Shown in pieces: positions 15,435 through 23,662 of a stretch of 49,834 nt of DNA. Source of the stretch: an uncultured Lachnospiraceae bacterium (GTDB lineage Bacteria > Bacillota > Clostridia > Lachnospirales > Lachnospiraceae); assembly GCA_910580015.1 (NCBI GenBank), contig CAJTVT010000006.1:24809-74642 (forward strand). The letters run 5' to 3'. Under the pieces are notes generated by a model. The model was not told where the DNA came from. It searched no databases and saw only the letters and a program-made list of their open reading frames with translations. Position 1 is the stretch's first letter; the number at the start of each line of letters is the position of its first letter. The translations under genes were made by a program, and so were the position numbers.

Positions 15435-17363
15435 TTAATTCAAGATATGATTCGTCTCGTGGATGACTTCCTGCACTTTATCTGCAATCGTAGAAACCTT
15501 CTCCATAGACTGCTGGATATGCTCCCCGTTCTTCGAGGCTTGTTTGGCTCCCTCAATAGCTTCCTCAACGGCCAACAGCAATTCCCCAATGGTATTCTCA
15601 AACTTCTCCACCACCAGATTGATATCCCCGATCGCTGTCTGAATCACCTCATCATTCTCTCTGGCACTTCCCACAGAAGCTTTGGAACTATCGGAAAGTT
15701 CCCGGATGTTGGTAGCAACCACCGCAAATCCTCTTCCCGCCTCTCCTGCTCTGGCTGCTTCAATGGCTGCATTCAGTGACAGCAGGTTAATCTTTCCTGC
15801 AATCTTCTCCACATCCCTCGTCATATCATTGTATTTATTGACACTTTCATTGATATTGCTCACAGATTCAATGATTTTCTGATTCAGCAGATTCAAATCG
15901 CTCATATACTCAGAAACACTCTGCATATCATCCGAGCTCTTTGCACCCACATTGCGGATGGAATCCGCCTGAACCTTGACACTATCGATATTTTGCGTAA
16001 GCTCGCCAAATATCTCCATAAGCTCGTGGTTCATAGCCACGACTTCCTTGTTCACTTCCGATACCTTCTGACGTTCCTCTCGAATCATCTTCATCATATA
16101 CTCGTGACAGTTCTCTTTTTCATTAATTCCCCTTGCCAGAGCAATGGCCATGTCACGACAAGACTTATATCCACAGGCATGACAGTCAAAATTGCGCTCT
16201 ATATTGGTCGTTTTACCCATATCTCTGTATGCCTGCTCTATATCTGCTTCTGTCACTGTGACGCTCTTGGTTCTTCTCGAATCATAATTCCTCAGAAAGT
16301 CTTCCAATCGCAGAGTACGATCAAACTCTGCATACTGCTTATCCATCCCTTTCTTGGTGGTATTTGCTTTCCGCTGCCGTCTGCTGTAACGCTCCACCTC
16401 ATGCATAATATCATTCATTACAAAACGCTGGCAGTCCTTCCCCGTTGCAGGTCCGCCGTTACATCCATACTCACAATTCAGCACATCGAATACGGTAGGC
16501 AATGCACTAGGATTTTGATCCAAATAACACTCCAGCTCTTCATATAATTGTCCAGGCCCCTCAGACGTAGTAATCTCCATCTCTGGATCATGGACCAACA
16601 AATTCTTCATCAATCCGCCTGGTCTTGGGAAAATATTTCCCTCCCATCCCTGGGCAAGATCAAATGCAAATTCAGTGCGAATTTTTTCTCTTGGAAATGT
16701 AATCCGATTCTCCTCAAAATAGTTCTTCAAATGGGCCATGGTTACATTGTAATTGATAACCTTTGTATCGCGAAATTCATCCGTCTTTGCAATACACGGA
16801 GAGATTGCTGCTATCTTTCCTTGATAGCCTAAAATCTTTCTTATGTAAATTGCAATACACATCATAGGACTCTGTACTGGAGATAAATGCGCAATCAACT
16901 CTGGCTTGTGGTACATTACATAATTCACCACAGCCGCGCAGGGTTGAGAGATCAACTTCTTCTCCGGATATTTCTGGAGATATCTTAGATGAGCCCAAGT
17001 ACAGATATCCGCACCATATCCTACGTCATAAATCTTTGCCTTTCCCTTATTGCGAATCCACTCCAACACATGACGCCACTCCCCATCAAACGCGATCTTG
17101 ATGGAGGGCGCAACGATCACCGCCAATTCTTTCCCCGCCATCAAATCATTCAAAAATAACTCCGTATCATCTTCAAATGCCCTCGCCCCATGAGAACATG
17201 CCTTGATACAGGCACCACAATTAATACATTTGTTGTCATCAATAAAGATATGAAGCTGCCCTGTATCATCCAGACGCGCCACATTTGCCTCACTTATCGG
17301 ACAGGCTCTGACACAGGCATTACATCCCACACACTTGTTCTTATCCACAGTAATATTACTCAT
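15435..17363 (-). CDS. [FeFe]-hydrogenase-like sensor fused to a methyl-accepting signalling domain
   Basis: A 642-residue soluble protein. Residues 1-60 hold two [4Fe-4S] ferredoxin motifs (Cys 11, 14, 17, 21 and 46, 49, 52, 56). Residues about 80-320 are an [FeFe]-hydrogenase large-subunit domain with the four H-cluster cysteines kept: 142 (in SQPC), 190 (SPCIAK), 297 and 301 (NCEYGCNGG). Residues 385-420 form a further Fe-S motif (Cys 394, 397, 402, 419). Residues about 430-640 are a coiled-coil chemotaxis signalling domain with the hairpin tip near 526-560 (NLLSLNAAIEAARAGEAGRGFA). There is no membrane span, HAMP or PAS domain. It probably senses hydrogen or redox state and signals to a CheA-like partner; no che genes are here. 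ATG at 17363 follows AAGGTGGG; a GTG at 17393 lacks a ribosome site. Confidence 0.88.
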   Translation of the reverse strand: MSNITVDKNKCVGCNACVRACPISEANVARLDDTGQLHIFIDDNKCINCGACIKACSHGARAFEDDTELFLNDLMAGKELAVIVAPSIKIAFDGEWRHVLEWIRNKGKAKIYDVGYGADICTWAHLRYLQKYPEKKLISQPCAAVVNYVMYHKPELIAHLSPVQSPMMCIAIYIRKILGYQGKIAAISPCIAKTDEFRDTKVINYNVTMAHLKNYFEENRITFPREKIRTEFAFDLAQGWEGNIFPRPGGLMKNLLVHDPEMEITTSEGPGQLYEELECYLDQNPSALPTVFDVLNCEYGCNGGPATGKDCQRFVMNDIMHEVERYSRRQRKANTTKKGMDKQYAEFDRTLRLEDFLRNYDSRRTKSVTVTEADIEQAYRDMGKTTNIERNFDCHACGYKSCRDMAIALARGINEKENCHEYMMKMIREERQKVSEVNKEVVAMNHELMEIFGELTQNIDSVKVQADSIRNVGAKSSDDMQSVSEYMSDLNLLNQKIIESVSNINESVNKYNDMTRDVEKIAGKINLLSLNAAIEAARAGEAGRGFAVVATNIRELSDSSKASVGSARENDEVIQTAIGDINLVVEKFENTIGELLLAVEEAIEGAKQASKNGEHIQQSMEKVSTIADKVQEVIHETNHILN

Positions 17364-17423
17364 TATGTACGCCCACCTTCCCCAATTATTCACTGGTCCT
17401 GTTCTTTTGTCAACTATACAAAA

Positions 17424-17452
17424 ATTATAAAATACTGCGGATTTTCTGTCAA
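17424..17452 (-). promoter_or_regulatory. Consensus promoter of the hydrogenase-like sensor gene
   Basis: Minus strand: perfect TTGACA (17452-17447), 17-bp spacer, perfect TATAAT (17429-17424). It begins 19 bp after the stop codon of the upstream gene, so the sensor gene can be transcribed on its own and strongly. Confidence 0.88.
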
Positions 17453-17470
17453 CCTTTAATGAATCTGAAG

Positions 17471-17881
17471 TTAACGAATTTGATTTTTATACTTCTCATA
17501 CAAGTCCTGCAACTGTGCTTGATCTTCTTTCGATATCTGTTCTTCTGCCAGCTCTTTGAGTCCTTCCAGATCCCCATCCGCCGCCATATCAGCCGCTTCT
17601 CTTAAATTCTCTGGTGAAATATATTTCTCTGCGATATCTGTCAACGTTTCCACGTCCTTCTGTTCCATATTCTCTATCATCTGAGAGACATCTATCCTCT
17701 GGTCCCCTACCTCCAACTCCTCACCGAGCTGCTCTGTCAGCAGCTTTTTACTGATCTCCTTGACAGCCCTGACCCTAGCTTGCTCCACAATCCTGTCTCT
17801 GTTCGCAAACAGAATCACAGCGCTGACTGCCAAAATTCCTGTGACAGCCAGCAGACGGATATGTTTTTTCTTTCTTCTCAT
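17471..17881 (-). CDS. Small membrane-anchored protein of unknown function
   Basis: A 136-residue protein I do not recognise. It begins MRRKKKHIRLLAVTGILAVS: a basic stretch then one hydrophobic helix (about residues 8-26), so it is likely anchored with the rest outside. The remainder is acidic, helical and without cysteines. It has runs such as DVETLTDIAEKY and DLEGLKELAEE. The frame opens at a TTG at 17899; ATG at 17881, ten bases after GGAGG, is preferred. It precedes the hydrogenase-like sensor, but that gene has its own strong promoter, so the two need not be linked in function. Confidence 0.75.
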   Translation of the reverse strand: MRRKKKHIRLLAVTGILAVSAVILFANRDRIVEQARVRAVKEISKKLLTEQLGEELEVGDQRIDVSQMIENMEQKDVETLTDIAEKYISPENLREAADMAADGDLEGLKELAEEQISKEDQAQLQDLYEKYKNQIR

Positions 17882-17952
17882 ACCAAAAATACCTCCCAAA
17901 CAATATGATAGCCCTTATATAAGACGTTTATATCACCATATCAAATCAAAGA

Positions 17953-18067
17953 CCCCGCTGCAAGCAACAGGGTATCAAACTTACAGCACTGCAAAGCAGC
18001 GGGGTATTTGACCCTCGCGGCAGTCGCCAAATGTCTGTTGGCGGCCACTTGGCTCGTTGCTCGCGGG
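17953..18067. repeat. Structured intergenic element with two GC-rich hairpins
   Basis: Inside the 443-bp gap between 17882 and 18324. Hairpin 1: CCCCGCTGC (17953-17961) pairs perfectly with 17996-18004. Hairpin 2: CGCCAA (18025-18030) pairs perfectly with TTGGCG (18038-18043), enclosed by CCC/GGG and GCG/CGC pairing between 18012-18019 and 18062-18067. A further GCCA/TGGC pair lies at 18044-18053. The GC content is well above that of the flanks. It could be a mobile-type palindromic repeat or a non-coding RNA; there is no reading frame of note. The rest of the gap (18071-18209) shows nothing I can name. Confidence 0.6.
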
Positions 18068-18209
18068 AATAAAAATATGAAGAGCAAAACTGAAATTATG
18101 CGGTATTATAAAAACAAATTTCAATTTACAGCAACAGATTTATAACTCCTCATAACAGCTCCCACTATAGACTTATTCCGATTTCCAATATTTGATGATT
18201 TCGAAATAA

Positions 18210-18255
18210 CACTCCTGCTGTACGATACACAAAACATTATCCTACAGCAGGAGTG
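18210..18255 (-). terminator. Terminator hairpin downstream of the FeoB-associated gene
   Basis: CACTCCTGCTGTA (18210-18222) pairs perfectly over 13 bp with 18243-18255, with a 20-nt loop. On the minus strand TTATTTC follows. It lies 70 bp after the stop codon of the small gene. Confidence 0.7.
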
Positions 18256-18324
18256 ATAGATCTGATACCATATTAGCATTATAACATATTTTCCAGAGGT
18301 ATCTCTTATTTCTTTCTTAAAGTT

Positions 18325-18462
18325 TTATTCTTTTGGGCAGCAGCCTCCTTGACACCCACTGCAACCGCCACAACATTTTCCTTTCTTTTTATCCTGATAA
18401 AGACGAAAGCCAGCAAACCCGGCAATTACTGCAACAATCATGCCAACAACAAATGTACCCAT
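18325..18462 (-). CDS. FeoB-associated Cys-rich small membrane protein
   Basis: A 45-residue protein: start MGTFVVGMIVAVIAGFAGF, one hydrophobic helix (about residues 3-19), a basic stretch (DKKKGK), then a cysteine-rich tail with CCGGC, SGCQGG and CC. This is the layout of the FeoB-associated family, which accompanies ferrous iron uptake genes and is thought to bind or hand on iron. No feoA or feoB is in the window, so it is an orphan here. ATG at 18462 follows AGGAAGGA by six bases. A near-consensus promoter (18534-18506) and an operator-like palindrome over its -10 (18503-18518) suggest metal control. Family assignment rests on layout and cysteines. Confidence 0.82.
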   Translation of the reverse strand: MGTFVVGMIVAVIAGFAGFRLYQDKKKGKCCGGCSGCQGGCCPKE

Positions 18463-18502
18463 AGCAAATCCTTCCTTTCAAAATTCTGTCATACCATTTT
18501 TG

Positions 18503-18534
18503 GTTAGTATACACTAACTCCTTTTGAAAGTCAA
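18503..18534 (-). promoter_or_regulatory. Promoter with overlapping palindromic operator, FeoB-associated gene
   Basis: Minus strand: TTGACT (18534-18529), 17-bp spacer, TATACT (18511-18506). A perfect palindrome, GTTAGT-N4-ACTAAC (18503-18518), covers the -10 element. A protein bound there would block RNA polymerase. Iron-dependent repressors of the DtxR or Fur type would fit the gene, but the site matches no consensus I can name with certainty. Confidence 0.7.
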
Positions 18535-18575
18535 GATTTTTCTCTTTGATCACACAGAAAACACCATAAATTTTT

Positions 18576-19997
18576 TCAGACACACTCCAACGCAAACCCA
18601 AAATAGCGAACTGCATTGTTATAACATACGTCTTTCACCAATTGTTCCAGCAAGTTCCAGTCACTGGGGTACTCTCCATGTTCTGCCCAATCCCCCACAA
18701 GATTACAGAAAATCCGTCGGAAATACTCATGTCTCGTATAAGACAAAAAGCTTCTGGAATCCGTCAACATTCCCACAAAATTGCCAAGTAATCCCAGACT
18801 GGCCAGAGTGGTGAGCTGTTCCTCCATTCCATGCTTATGGTCATTAAACCACCATGCGCTGCCTTGCTGGATTTTTCCCAACGCCCCTGCCTCCTGAAAA
18901 CAGCCCATTAACGCTGCCAAAGCTGCATTATCACCAGGATTCAAGCTGTAAAGAATTGTCTTTGGCAAATTTTCATCTTGACACAAGGCATTCAGAAATT
19001 TAGACAGTTGTGTGATAGGAACCTGATTGTAAATCCCATCAAATCCCGTATCTGGCCCAATTTTATGAAACATTCTGCTGTTGTTGTTTCTCGTAACCCC
19101 AAAATGAAGCTGCATCACCCAGTCTCGTTTCTCATATTCCCTTCCCAGCCAAAGTAAAACAGCTGTCTTAAATTTTAACACTTCTTCTTGGGAAATCACT
19201 TCTCCTCTTAGCTTTGCTGCAAAAATCTTCGCCGCCTCATCGTCGTCCTGCTCCATCCAAGGTACGTACAAAAGTCCATGATCACTGGCTTTACATCCAA
19301 GCTCCTGAAACACATCCATCCGCTTGTGTAAAGCATCCAAGAAATCAGCAAAATCTGTAATTTTTAATTCTGCTGCCTGCCCAAGCTGCTGCATATATGC
19401 AACAAAATCTGGCAGCTCTATGGCAATGGCTCGGTCTGGTCGAAAGGCCGGAAGTACCTGAATCTGAAAACTTTCATCCTGTCTAATCTTCTCATGCCAA
19501 TACAGATCATCCGCTGGATCGTCTGTGGTACACACCAGCGTCACATTGGAGGCTTTCATAATTCCTCTGGCGCTCATATCCTCCTGAAGCAGACGCTTAC
19601 GGCAGAGCTCCCACACCTTTCTAGCCGTTTCCGTTCCCAAGGTACCATGATATCCAAAATATCTCTGCAATTCCAAATGGCTCCAATGGTACAACGGATT
19701 TCCAATCGCTTTTTCCAGAGTCTGCGCCCATTGACAGAACTTCTCAAAATCGGGCGCATCCCCGGTAATATATGCCTCATTTACACCATTGCTGCGCATT
19801 TGACGCCATTTATAATGATCCCCAGACAGCCAGATACGAGCGATATTTTCAAAACGCTGATCCTCAGCAATTTCCCTGGGACTGATATGACAATGGTAAT
19901 CCAGGATCGGCACATGCTCCGCACAGTTGTGGTACAATTCCCGTGCCGTCTCTGTGGCAAGCAGGAAATCTTCATCCATAAACTCTGATTTCTCCAT
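18576..19997 (-). CDS. uxaC: Glucuronate (uronate) isomerase
   Basis: A 473-residue UxaC, an amidohydrolase-fold enzyme that turns D-glucuronate into D-fructuronate (and galacturonate into tagaturonate). The metal-site motif DYHCHISPREIAED is near residue 36, GDHYKWRQMRSNG follows, and QLHFGVTRNNN lies past the middle; all are family signatures. The frame opens at 20009, but its ATG abuts the AAAGGA box. The ATG at 19997 lies 12 bases after that box and gives the usual length, so it is preferred, with some doubt. It is the last gene of the glucuronate operon, after the transporter, uxuA and the reductase. kdgK and kdgA are not here. Confidence 0.95.
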   Translation of the reverse strand: MEKSEFMDEDFLLATETARELYHNCAEHVPILDYHCHISPREIAEDQRFENIARIWLSGDHYKWRQMRSNGVNEAYITGDAPDFEKFCQWAQTLEKAIGNPLYHWSHLELQRYFGYHGTLGTETARKVWELCRKRLLQEDMSARGIMKASNVTLVCTTDDPADDLYWHEKIRQDESFQIQVLPAFRPDRAIAIELPDFVAYMQQLGQAAELKITDFADFLDALHKRMDVFQELGCKASDHGLLYVPWMEQDDDEAAKIFAAKLRGEVISQEEVLKFKTAVLLWLGREYEKRDWVMQLHFGVTRNNNSRMFHKIGPDTGFDGIYNQVPITQLSKFLNALCQDENLPKTILYSLNPGDNAALAALMGCFQEAGALGKIQQGSAWWFNDHKHGMEEQLTTLASLGLLGNFVGMLTDSRSFLSYTRHEYFRRIFCNLVGDWAEHGEYPSDWNLLEQLVKDVCYNNAVRYFGFALECV

Positions 19998-20040
19998 TAT
20001 GGCATCCATTCCTTTCCATTTTGCTCAAATTTCTCGTTCA

Positions 20041-20889
20041 TCAAACACCAGAATAAGCGGAAAATCCGCCATCGATCGGCAGTGAAACCCCTGTGATAAA
20101 ACCTGCTGCATCATTATTTAGCAAAAAAAGCATACTTCCCAAGAGTTCTTCTGCTGTACCAAACCGCTTCATCGGAGTTGCTCTCAAGATTTTGCCAGTA
20201 CGCTCTGTGGGACTTCCATCCTCATGATACAGAAGTCTTTCATTCTGACCTGTCACAAAAAATCCAGGCGCCAAAGCATTTACACGGATCCCTTCTCCTG
20301 CAAAATGCACCGCCAACCATTGAGTAAAATTACTGACCGACGCCTTGGCTGCACTGTACGCAGGGATTTTCGTCAAAGGTGTATAGGCATTCATAGAAGA
20401 AATATTTAAAATATTGCATCCCTCTCTGCCCACCATATCTCTAGAAAACTCCTGGGTAGGAAGCAGTGTTCCAATAAAATTTAAATTAAATACAAATTCC
20501 ACTCCATTCTGTTCCAGGTCAAAAAAAGTCTTCACATCCTCCTGTAAATCCTCTGCTGCAAAATATTCCCGTTCTGTGGTCGCCCTTGGATGATTACCTC
20601 CCGCACCATTAATCAGGATATCGCAAGGACCCAGCTCTTTTAATACTTTTTCATGGGTAGCTTTCAAACTGTCTTTATCCAACACATTTGCCTGATATCC
20701 TTTTGCAATCCCTCCTTCTGCTTGAATTTTTTGCGCATTCTGATTTGCTGACTCTTCATTCAAATCAAGAAGCGCCACCTTCGCCCCACATTCCGCCAAA
20801 GCCTGGGCCATGGAGGAACACAACACGCCTCCTGCTCCTGTCACAACTGCAACCTTACCTGTTAAATCCATTTGAAATGGTAATTTCAT
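20041..20889 (-). CDS. SDR-type D-mannonate oxidoreductase (fructuronate reductase)
   Basis: A 282-residue short-chain dehydrogenase. The nucleotide motif is TGAGGVLCSSMAQAL, NGAGGNHP is the NAG-like motif, and the catalytic Tyr-Lys are in PAYSAAKAS. Context shows its role: it overlaps uxuA by four bases (ATGA) and lies before uxaC, so it should reduce fructuronate to D-mannonate, the step between the other two. This replaces the unrelated long-chain UxuB of enteric bacteria. The specific substrate is inferred from the operon. Confidence 0.9.
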   Translation of the reverse strand: MKLPFQMDLTGKVAVVTGAGGVLCSSMAQALAECGAKVALLDLNEESANQNAQKIQAEGGIAKGYQANVLDKDSLKATHEKVLKELGPCDILINGAGGNHPRATTEREYFAAEDLQEDVKTFFDLEQNGVEFVFNLNFIGTLLPTQEFSRDMVGREGCNILNISSMNAYTPLTKIPAYSAAKASVSNFTQWLAVHFAGEGIRVNALAPGFFVTGQNERLLYHEDGSPTERTGKILRATPMKRFGTAEELLGSMLFLLNNDAAGFITGVSLPIDGGFSAYSGV

Positions 20890-21950
20890 TTTCTTTGTTC
20901 TCCTTTCTCAATCGCTTCCCACAATCCGTTCAGATATGTGGCTCCAAGCGCACGATCATACAGACCATAGCCTGGACGTCCAGTTTCTCCCCATATCATT
21001 CTTCCATGATCCGGCCGGATATACCCTGAAAATCCATGGTCATACAGCGCTTTCATAATCTCATACATGTCCAGGGAACCACATTCTGACAAATGTGCCC
21101 GCTCCTCAAATCCATTTTCCAAGACTTTTACATTCCGCATATGGACAAAATGTATTCTGCCCATGCTGGCATATTTTTTCGCCATCTCCACCACATTGTT
21201 GCGACAGGAGCATCCAAGGGAACCTGTACACAGCGTGATACCATTGTGCGGATCATCCACCAGCTTCAAAAAACGATCCAAATTTTCTTGACAGGTGATA
21301 ATTCTGGGAAGTCCAAAAATACTCCAACAGGGATCATCCTCATGGATTGCCATATTGACGCCGCACTCTGCTGCAACAGGAATGATACGCTCTAGGAAAT
21401 ATTTCAGGTTGGACCAGAGATCTTCTTCTGTCATCGCCTGATATTGTGCTACCACCTGCTTTAATTCTTCCCTGCTGTAGCTGGAATCCCATCCAGGCAG
21501 TGTCAAATCACTGTCACTTTCCAATGGATTGACCTGATCCACCTGCTCCTGATAATACACCAGGGAAGTAGAGCCGTCCTCCAGCACATGATCCAACTGG
21601 GTTCTGGTCCAGTCAAACACAGGCATGAAATTGTAACAAATACATTTAACGGAAGCCTCGGCAACACGTCTGATATTCTCACAATAATTCTCGATGTAGC
21701 GTTCCCTCTCTGGCTTTCCCAGCTTAATATCCTCGTGGACAGGTATGCTTTCTACCACTTCAAAATGAAGGTTTGCATCCTCAATCGAACGTTTCAATTC
21801 CTGAATAGAAGACTTTGGCCATACTTCTCCTGGAGGTACATCATATACGGCTGTCACCACGCTATGCATTCCTGGAATTTGTCGGATTTGCTCTAAGGTT
21901 ACCTTGTCCTCCGCTCCATACCAGCGGAAAGATAATTTCATTCGTTCCAT
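20886..21950 (-). CDS. uxuA: Mannonate dehydratase
   Basis: A 354-residue UxuA that dehydrates D-mannonate to 2-keto-3-deoxygluconate. It starts MERMKLSFRWYG, the usual FRWYG motif. Metal ligands lie in NMAIHEDDPCWSIFGLPRI, in CTGSLGC and in HFVHMRNV, and SGYIRPDHGRMIWGE is near the C-terminus. ATG at 21950 lies seven bases after AGGAGG. It follows the transporter by 18 bp and overlaps the SDR gene, so translation is probably coupled. Confidence 0.96.
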   Translation of the reverse strand: MERMKLSFRWYGAEDKVTLEQIRQIPGMHSVVTAVYDVPPGEVWPKSSIQELKRSIEDANLHFEVVESIPVHEDIKLGKPERERYIENYCENIRRVAEASVKCICYNFMPVFDWTRTQLDHVLEDGSTSLVYYQEQVDQVNPLESDSDLTLPGWDSSYSREELKQVVAQYQAMTEEDLWSNLKYFLERIIPVAAECGVNMAIHEDDPCWSIFGLPRIITCQENLDRFLKLVDDPHNGITLCTGSLGCSCRNNVVEMAKKYASMGRIHFVHMRNVKVLENGFEERAHLSECGSLDMYEIMKALYDHGFSGYIRPDHGRMIWGETGRPGYGLYDRALGATYLNGLWEAIEKGEQRK

Positions 21951-21968
21951 CGCTATTCCTCCTGATCT

Positions 21969-23393
21969 TTAACTTTCACTGCCATTTGCCTCTGCTGCCA
22001 CATTTCGCCGCTCTGCCAGAATCTCTCCATTACGCTGCACCACATTTTTGCTTAATGGATACGCAAAAATCAAAATCAGTGCAACAATCACATAGCAAAG
22101 CCCTGGAAATATGGTAGCAATATTGTAAATTCCTTCTCGGACGGAATCCGTCTGCACTGCTCCAGGCTCAGAAACATAACCGATGGCAGACAGCGCAAAT
22201 CCGCTGACGCCTCCTGCCAACGCTTGTCCGATTTTCCTTGCAAAAGAATACACGCCATACACTGTGCCATCTTCTCGGTTTCCGGTTTTCACCTCCTGAT
22301 AGTCAATGACATCTGTGATATACGCCCATACCACCATATTAAAATAATACATTCCAAAATTTCCAAAAAAGGTAACGCCTACAAAAACCCAAGGATTTCT
22401 CACCTTAAATAAAAACAGCAAAATAAATACAATGCCAGTAAACAACATTCCCGCAGCTCCGGCCTCTTTTTTACCGAACTTCTCTGTAATTTTCCCTGTA
22501 AATACTGCCAAAATCAGGGATGTGGGGACACCTACAAAGCCCATGACAGACAAGGCACCTGTATTTTTAAACCATTCTGCAAACAAGTAATTATTCATGG
22601 ACTGCCCCATCAGAGAGCTCAGCAAAAGAAAAATCGCAGCTCCGATAATGGCAAGCAGCGCACGGTTGGAAACCAAGGCATGGAACGTTTCTCCCAAACC
22701 TGGCATTTTCCCTCCATTCACCTTCTCAATTTTTACTCGCTCCCTGGTCAACTGGTAACACAGGATATAGCAAATCACCGCCAAAACTCCAAATGCTCCA
22801 GCAATCAGCGTAAAATTCGTGGGACTTACAATCTGGTTGCCATTTTCATCTTTATAATAGACCACCACCGGAGCCACCATCATAATCACCACACTGGCAA
22901 ACGTAGCTCCCATGGAACGGAAGGTAGATAATTCTGCTCGTTGGCGCGGATTGTCCGTGATGGCTGATGCCATAGACCCATATGGGATATTGATGGCTGT
23001 GTATAAAATAGAACCCCAGAGAATGTAAGTGACAAACATATAAATGATCTTCACTGTCATAGAAGCAGATACCAGGGATGACTGATACATCAAAAAGCTG
23101 GCAAATGCCACAGGCACGCAGATTCTTTTGATCCAGGGACGAAATTTCCCATCTCTAGAAGATGGCAGACGATCCACAATTCGTCCCATCCCGATATCGG
23201 TAAAGGCGTCCACCACTCTCGCCACCAGAAACAGGACGCCCACCATTTTGGGATCGATTCCCAAAACATTCGTGTAAAACACCATCAAAAAAGAACTTGC
23301 AAAGATAAAGGTAAAATCATTTCCAAAATCTCCAAACATATAACCTAATTTGTCTTTGATACCAAAAGGTTTTTCCTTACTATCCGCAGTCAT
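21969..23393 (-). CDS. GPH-family glucuronide/hexuronide:cation symporter
   Basis: A 474-residue transporter of the glycoside-pentoside-hexuronide family (MFS superfamily), with about 12 membrane helices. Signatures near the start are KLGYMFGDFGNDFTF and DAFTDIGMGRIVDRLPSS, the usual D-x3-D loop. It is first in the operon with uxuA, the reductase and uxaC, so it likely imports glucuronate or a glucuronide by sodium or proton symport. No beta-glucuronidase is next to it. ATG at 23393 lies seven bases after GGAGG; an ATG at 23411 overlaps that box and is rejected. Confidence 0.92.
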   Translation of the reverse strand: MTADSKEKPFGIKDKLGYMFGDFGNDFTFIFASSFLMVFYTNVLGIDPKMVGVLFLVARVVDAFTDIGMGRIVDRLPSSRDGKFRPWIKRICVPVAFASFLMYQSSLVSASMTVKIIYMFVTYILWGSILYTAINIPYGSMASAITDNPRQRAELSTFRSMGATFASVVIMMVAPVVVYYKDENGNQIVSPTNFTLIAGAFGVLAVICYILCYQLTRERVKIEKVNGGKMPGLGETFHALVSNRALLAIIGAAIFLLLSSLMGQSMNNYLFAEWFKNTGALSVMGFVGVPTSLILAVFTGKITEKFGKKEAGAAGMLFTGIVFILLFLFKVRNPWVFVGVTFFGNFGMYYFNMVVWAYITDVIDYQEVKTGNREDGTVYGVYSFARKIGQALAGGVSGFALSAIGYVSEPGAVQTDSVREGIYNIATIFPGLCYVIVALILIFAYPLSKNVVQRNGEILAERRNVAAEANGSES

Positions 23394-23592
23394 AAAATTT
23401 CCTCCATCCAATCAGTATGATTAGATATTCTTTGCAAAATCCATGGAAATTATTCCAAGAAAGCAGAATCTTGCAAAGCAGAATTCTTCGCCTGCGGCGA
23501 AACGCTTTAGTGGCATATTTCATTTCCGCCGCAGTGCGATAATTGTTTTTTATCTAATAGAAAATTCCTTCGGATTTCCTAATTAGATAAAA
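23394..23592. promoter_or_regulatory. Gap upstream of the glucuronate operon with nested hairpins
   Basis: Two competing hairpins share one arm: TTCGCC-N3-GGCGAA (23487-23501), and CTGCGGCG (23492-23499) with its complement at 23527-23534. Next to them a 13-bp perfect inverted repeat (TTTTTTATCTAAT at 23546-23558 with 23582-23594) abuts the deoD terminator. An AAAGCGTTT core (minus strand, about 23509-23500) resembles a catabolite-repression site but lacks the flanking bases. No clear promoter was found. Confidence 0.5.
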
Positions 23593-23619
23593 AAAGAATC
23601 TGGCATAACCAGATTCTTT
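23593..23619 (-). terminator. Terminator of deoD
   Basis: AAAGAATCTGG (23593-23603) pairs perfectly with 23609-23619, an 11-bp stem with a 5-nt loop, followed on the minus strand by a T run. It ends deoD 43 bp after its stop codon. Confidence 0.9.
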
Positions 23620-23662
23620 GCGTCATGTGTGCATCCTCTCGGATTCTTTACATTGTATGAAT

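Noticed and set aside
15435..17363. Energy-conserving or hydrogen-evolving hydrogenase
   Set aside because: The chemotaxis domain, the changed first H-cluster motif and the lack of partner subunits point to sensing.
18078..18146. 22-codon plus-strand frame starting MKSKTEIMRYY
   Set aside because: No ribosome site, too short, and directly after the hairpin element; likely chance.
23496..23511. Catabolite-repression (cre) site upstream of the glucuronate operon
   Set aside because: The AAAGCGTTT core fits but the outer TG and CA bases do not; too weak to call.
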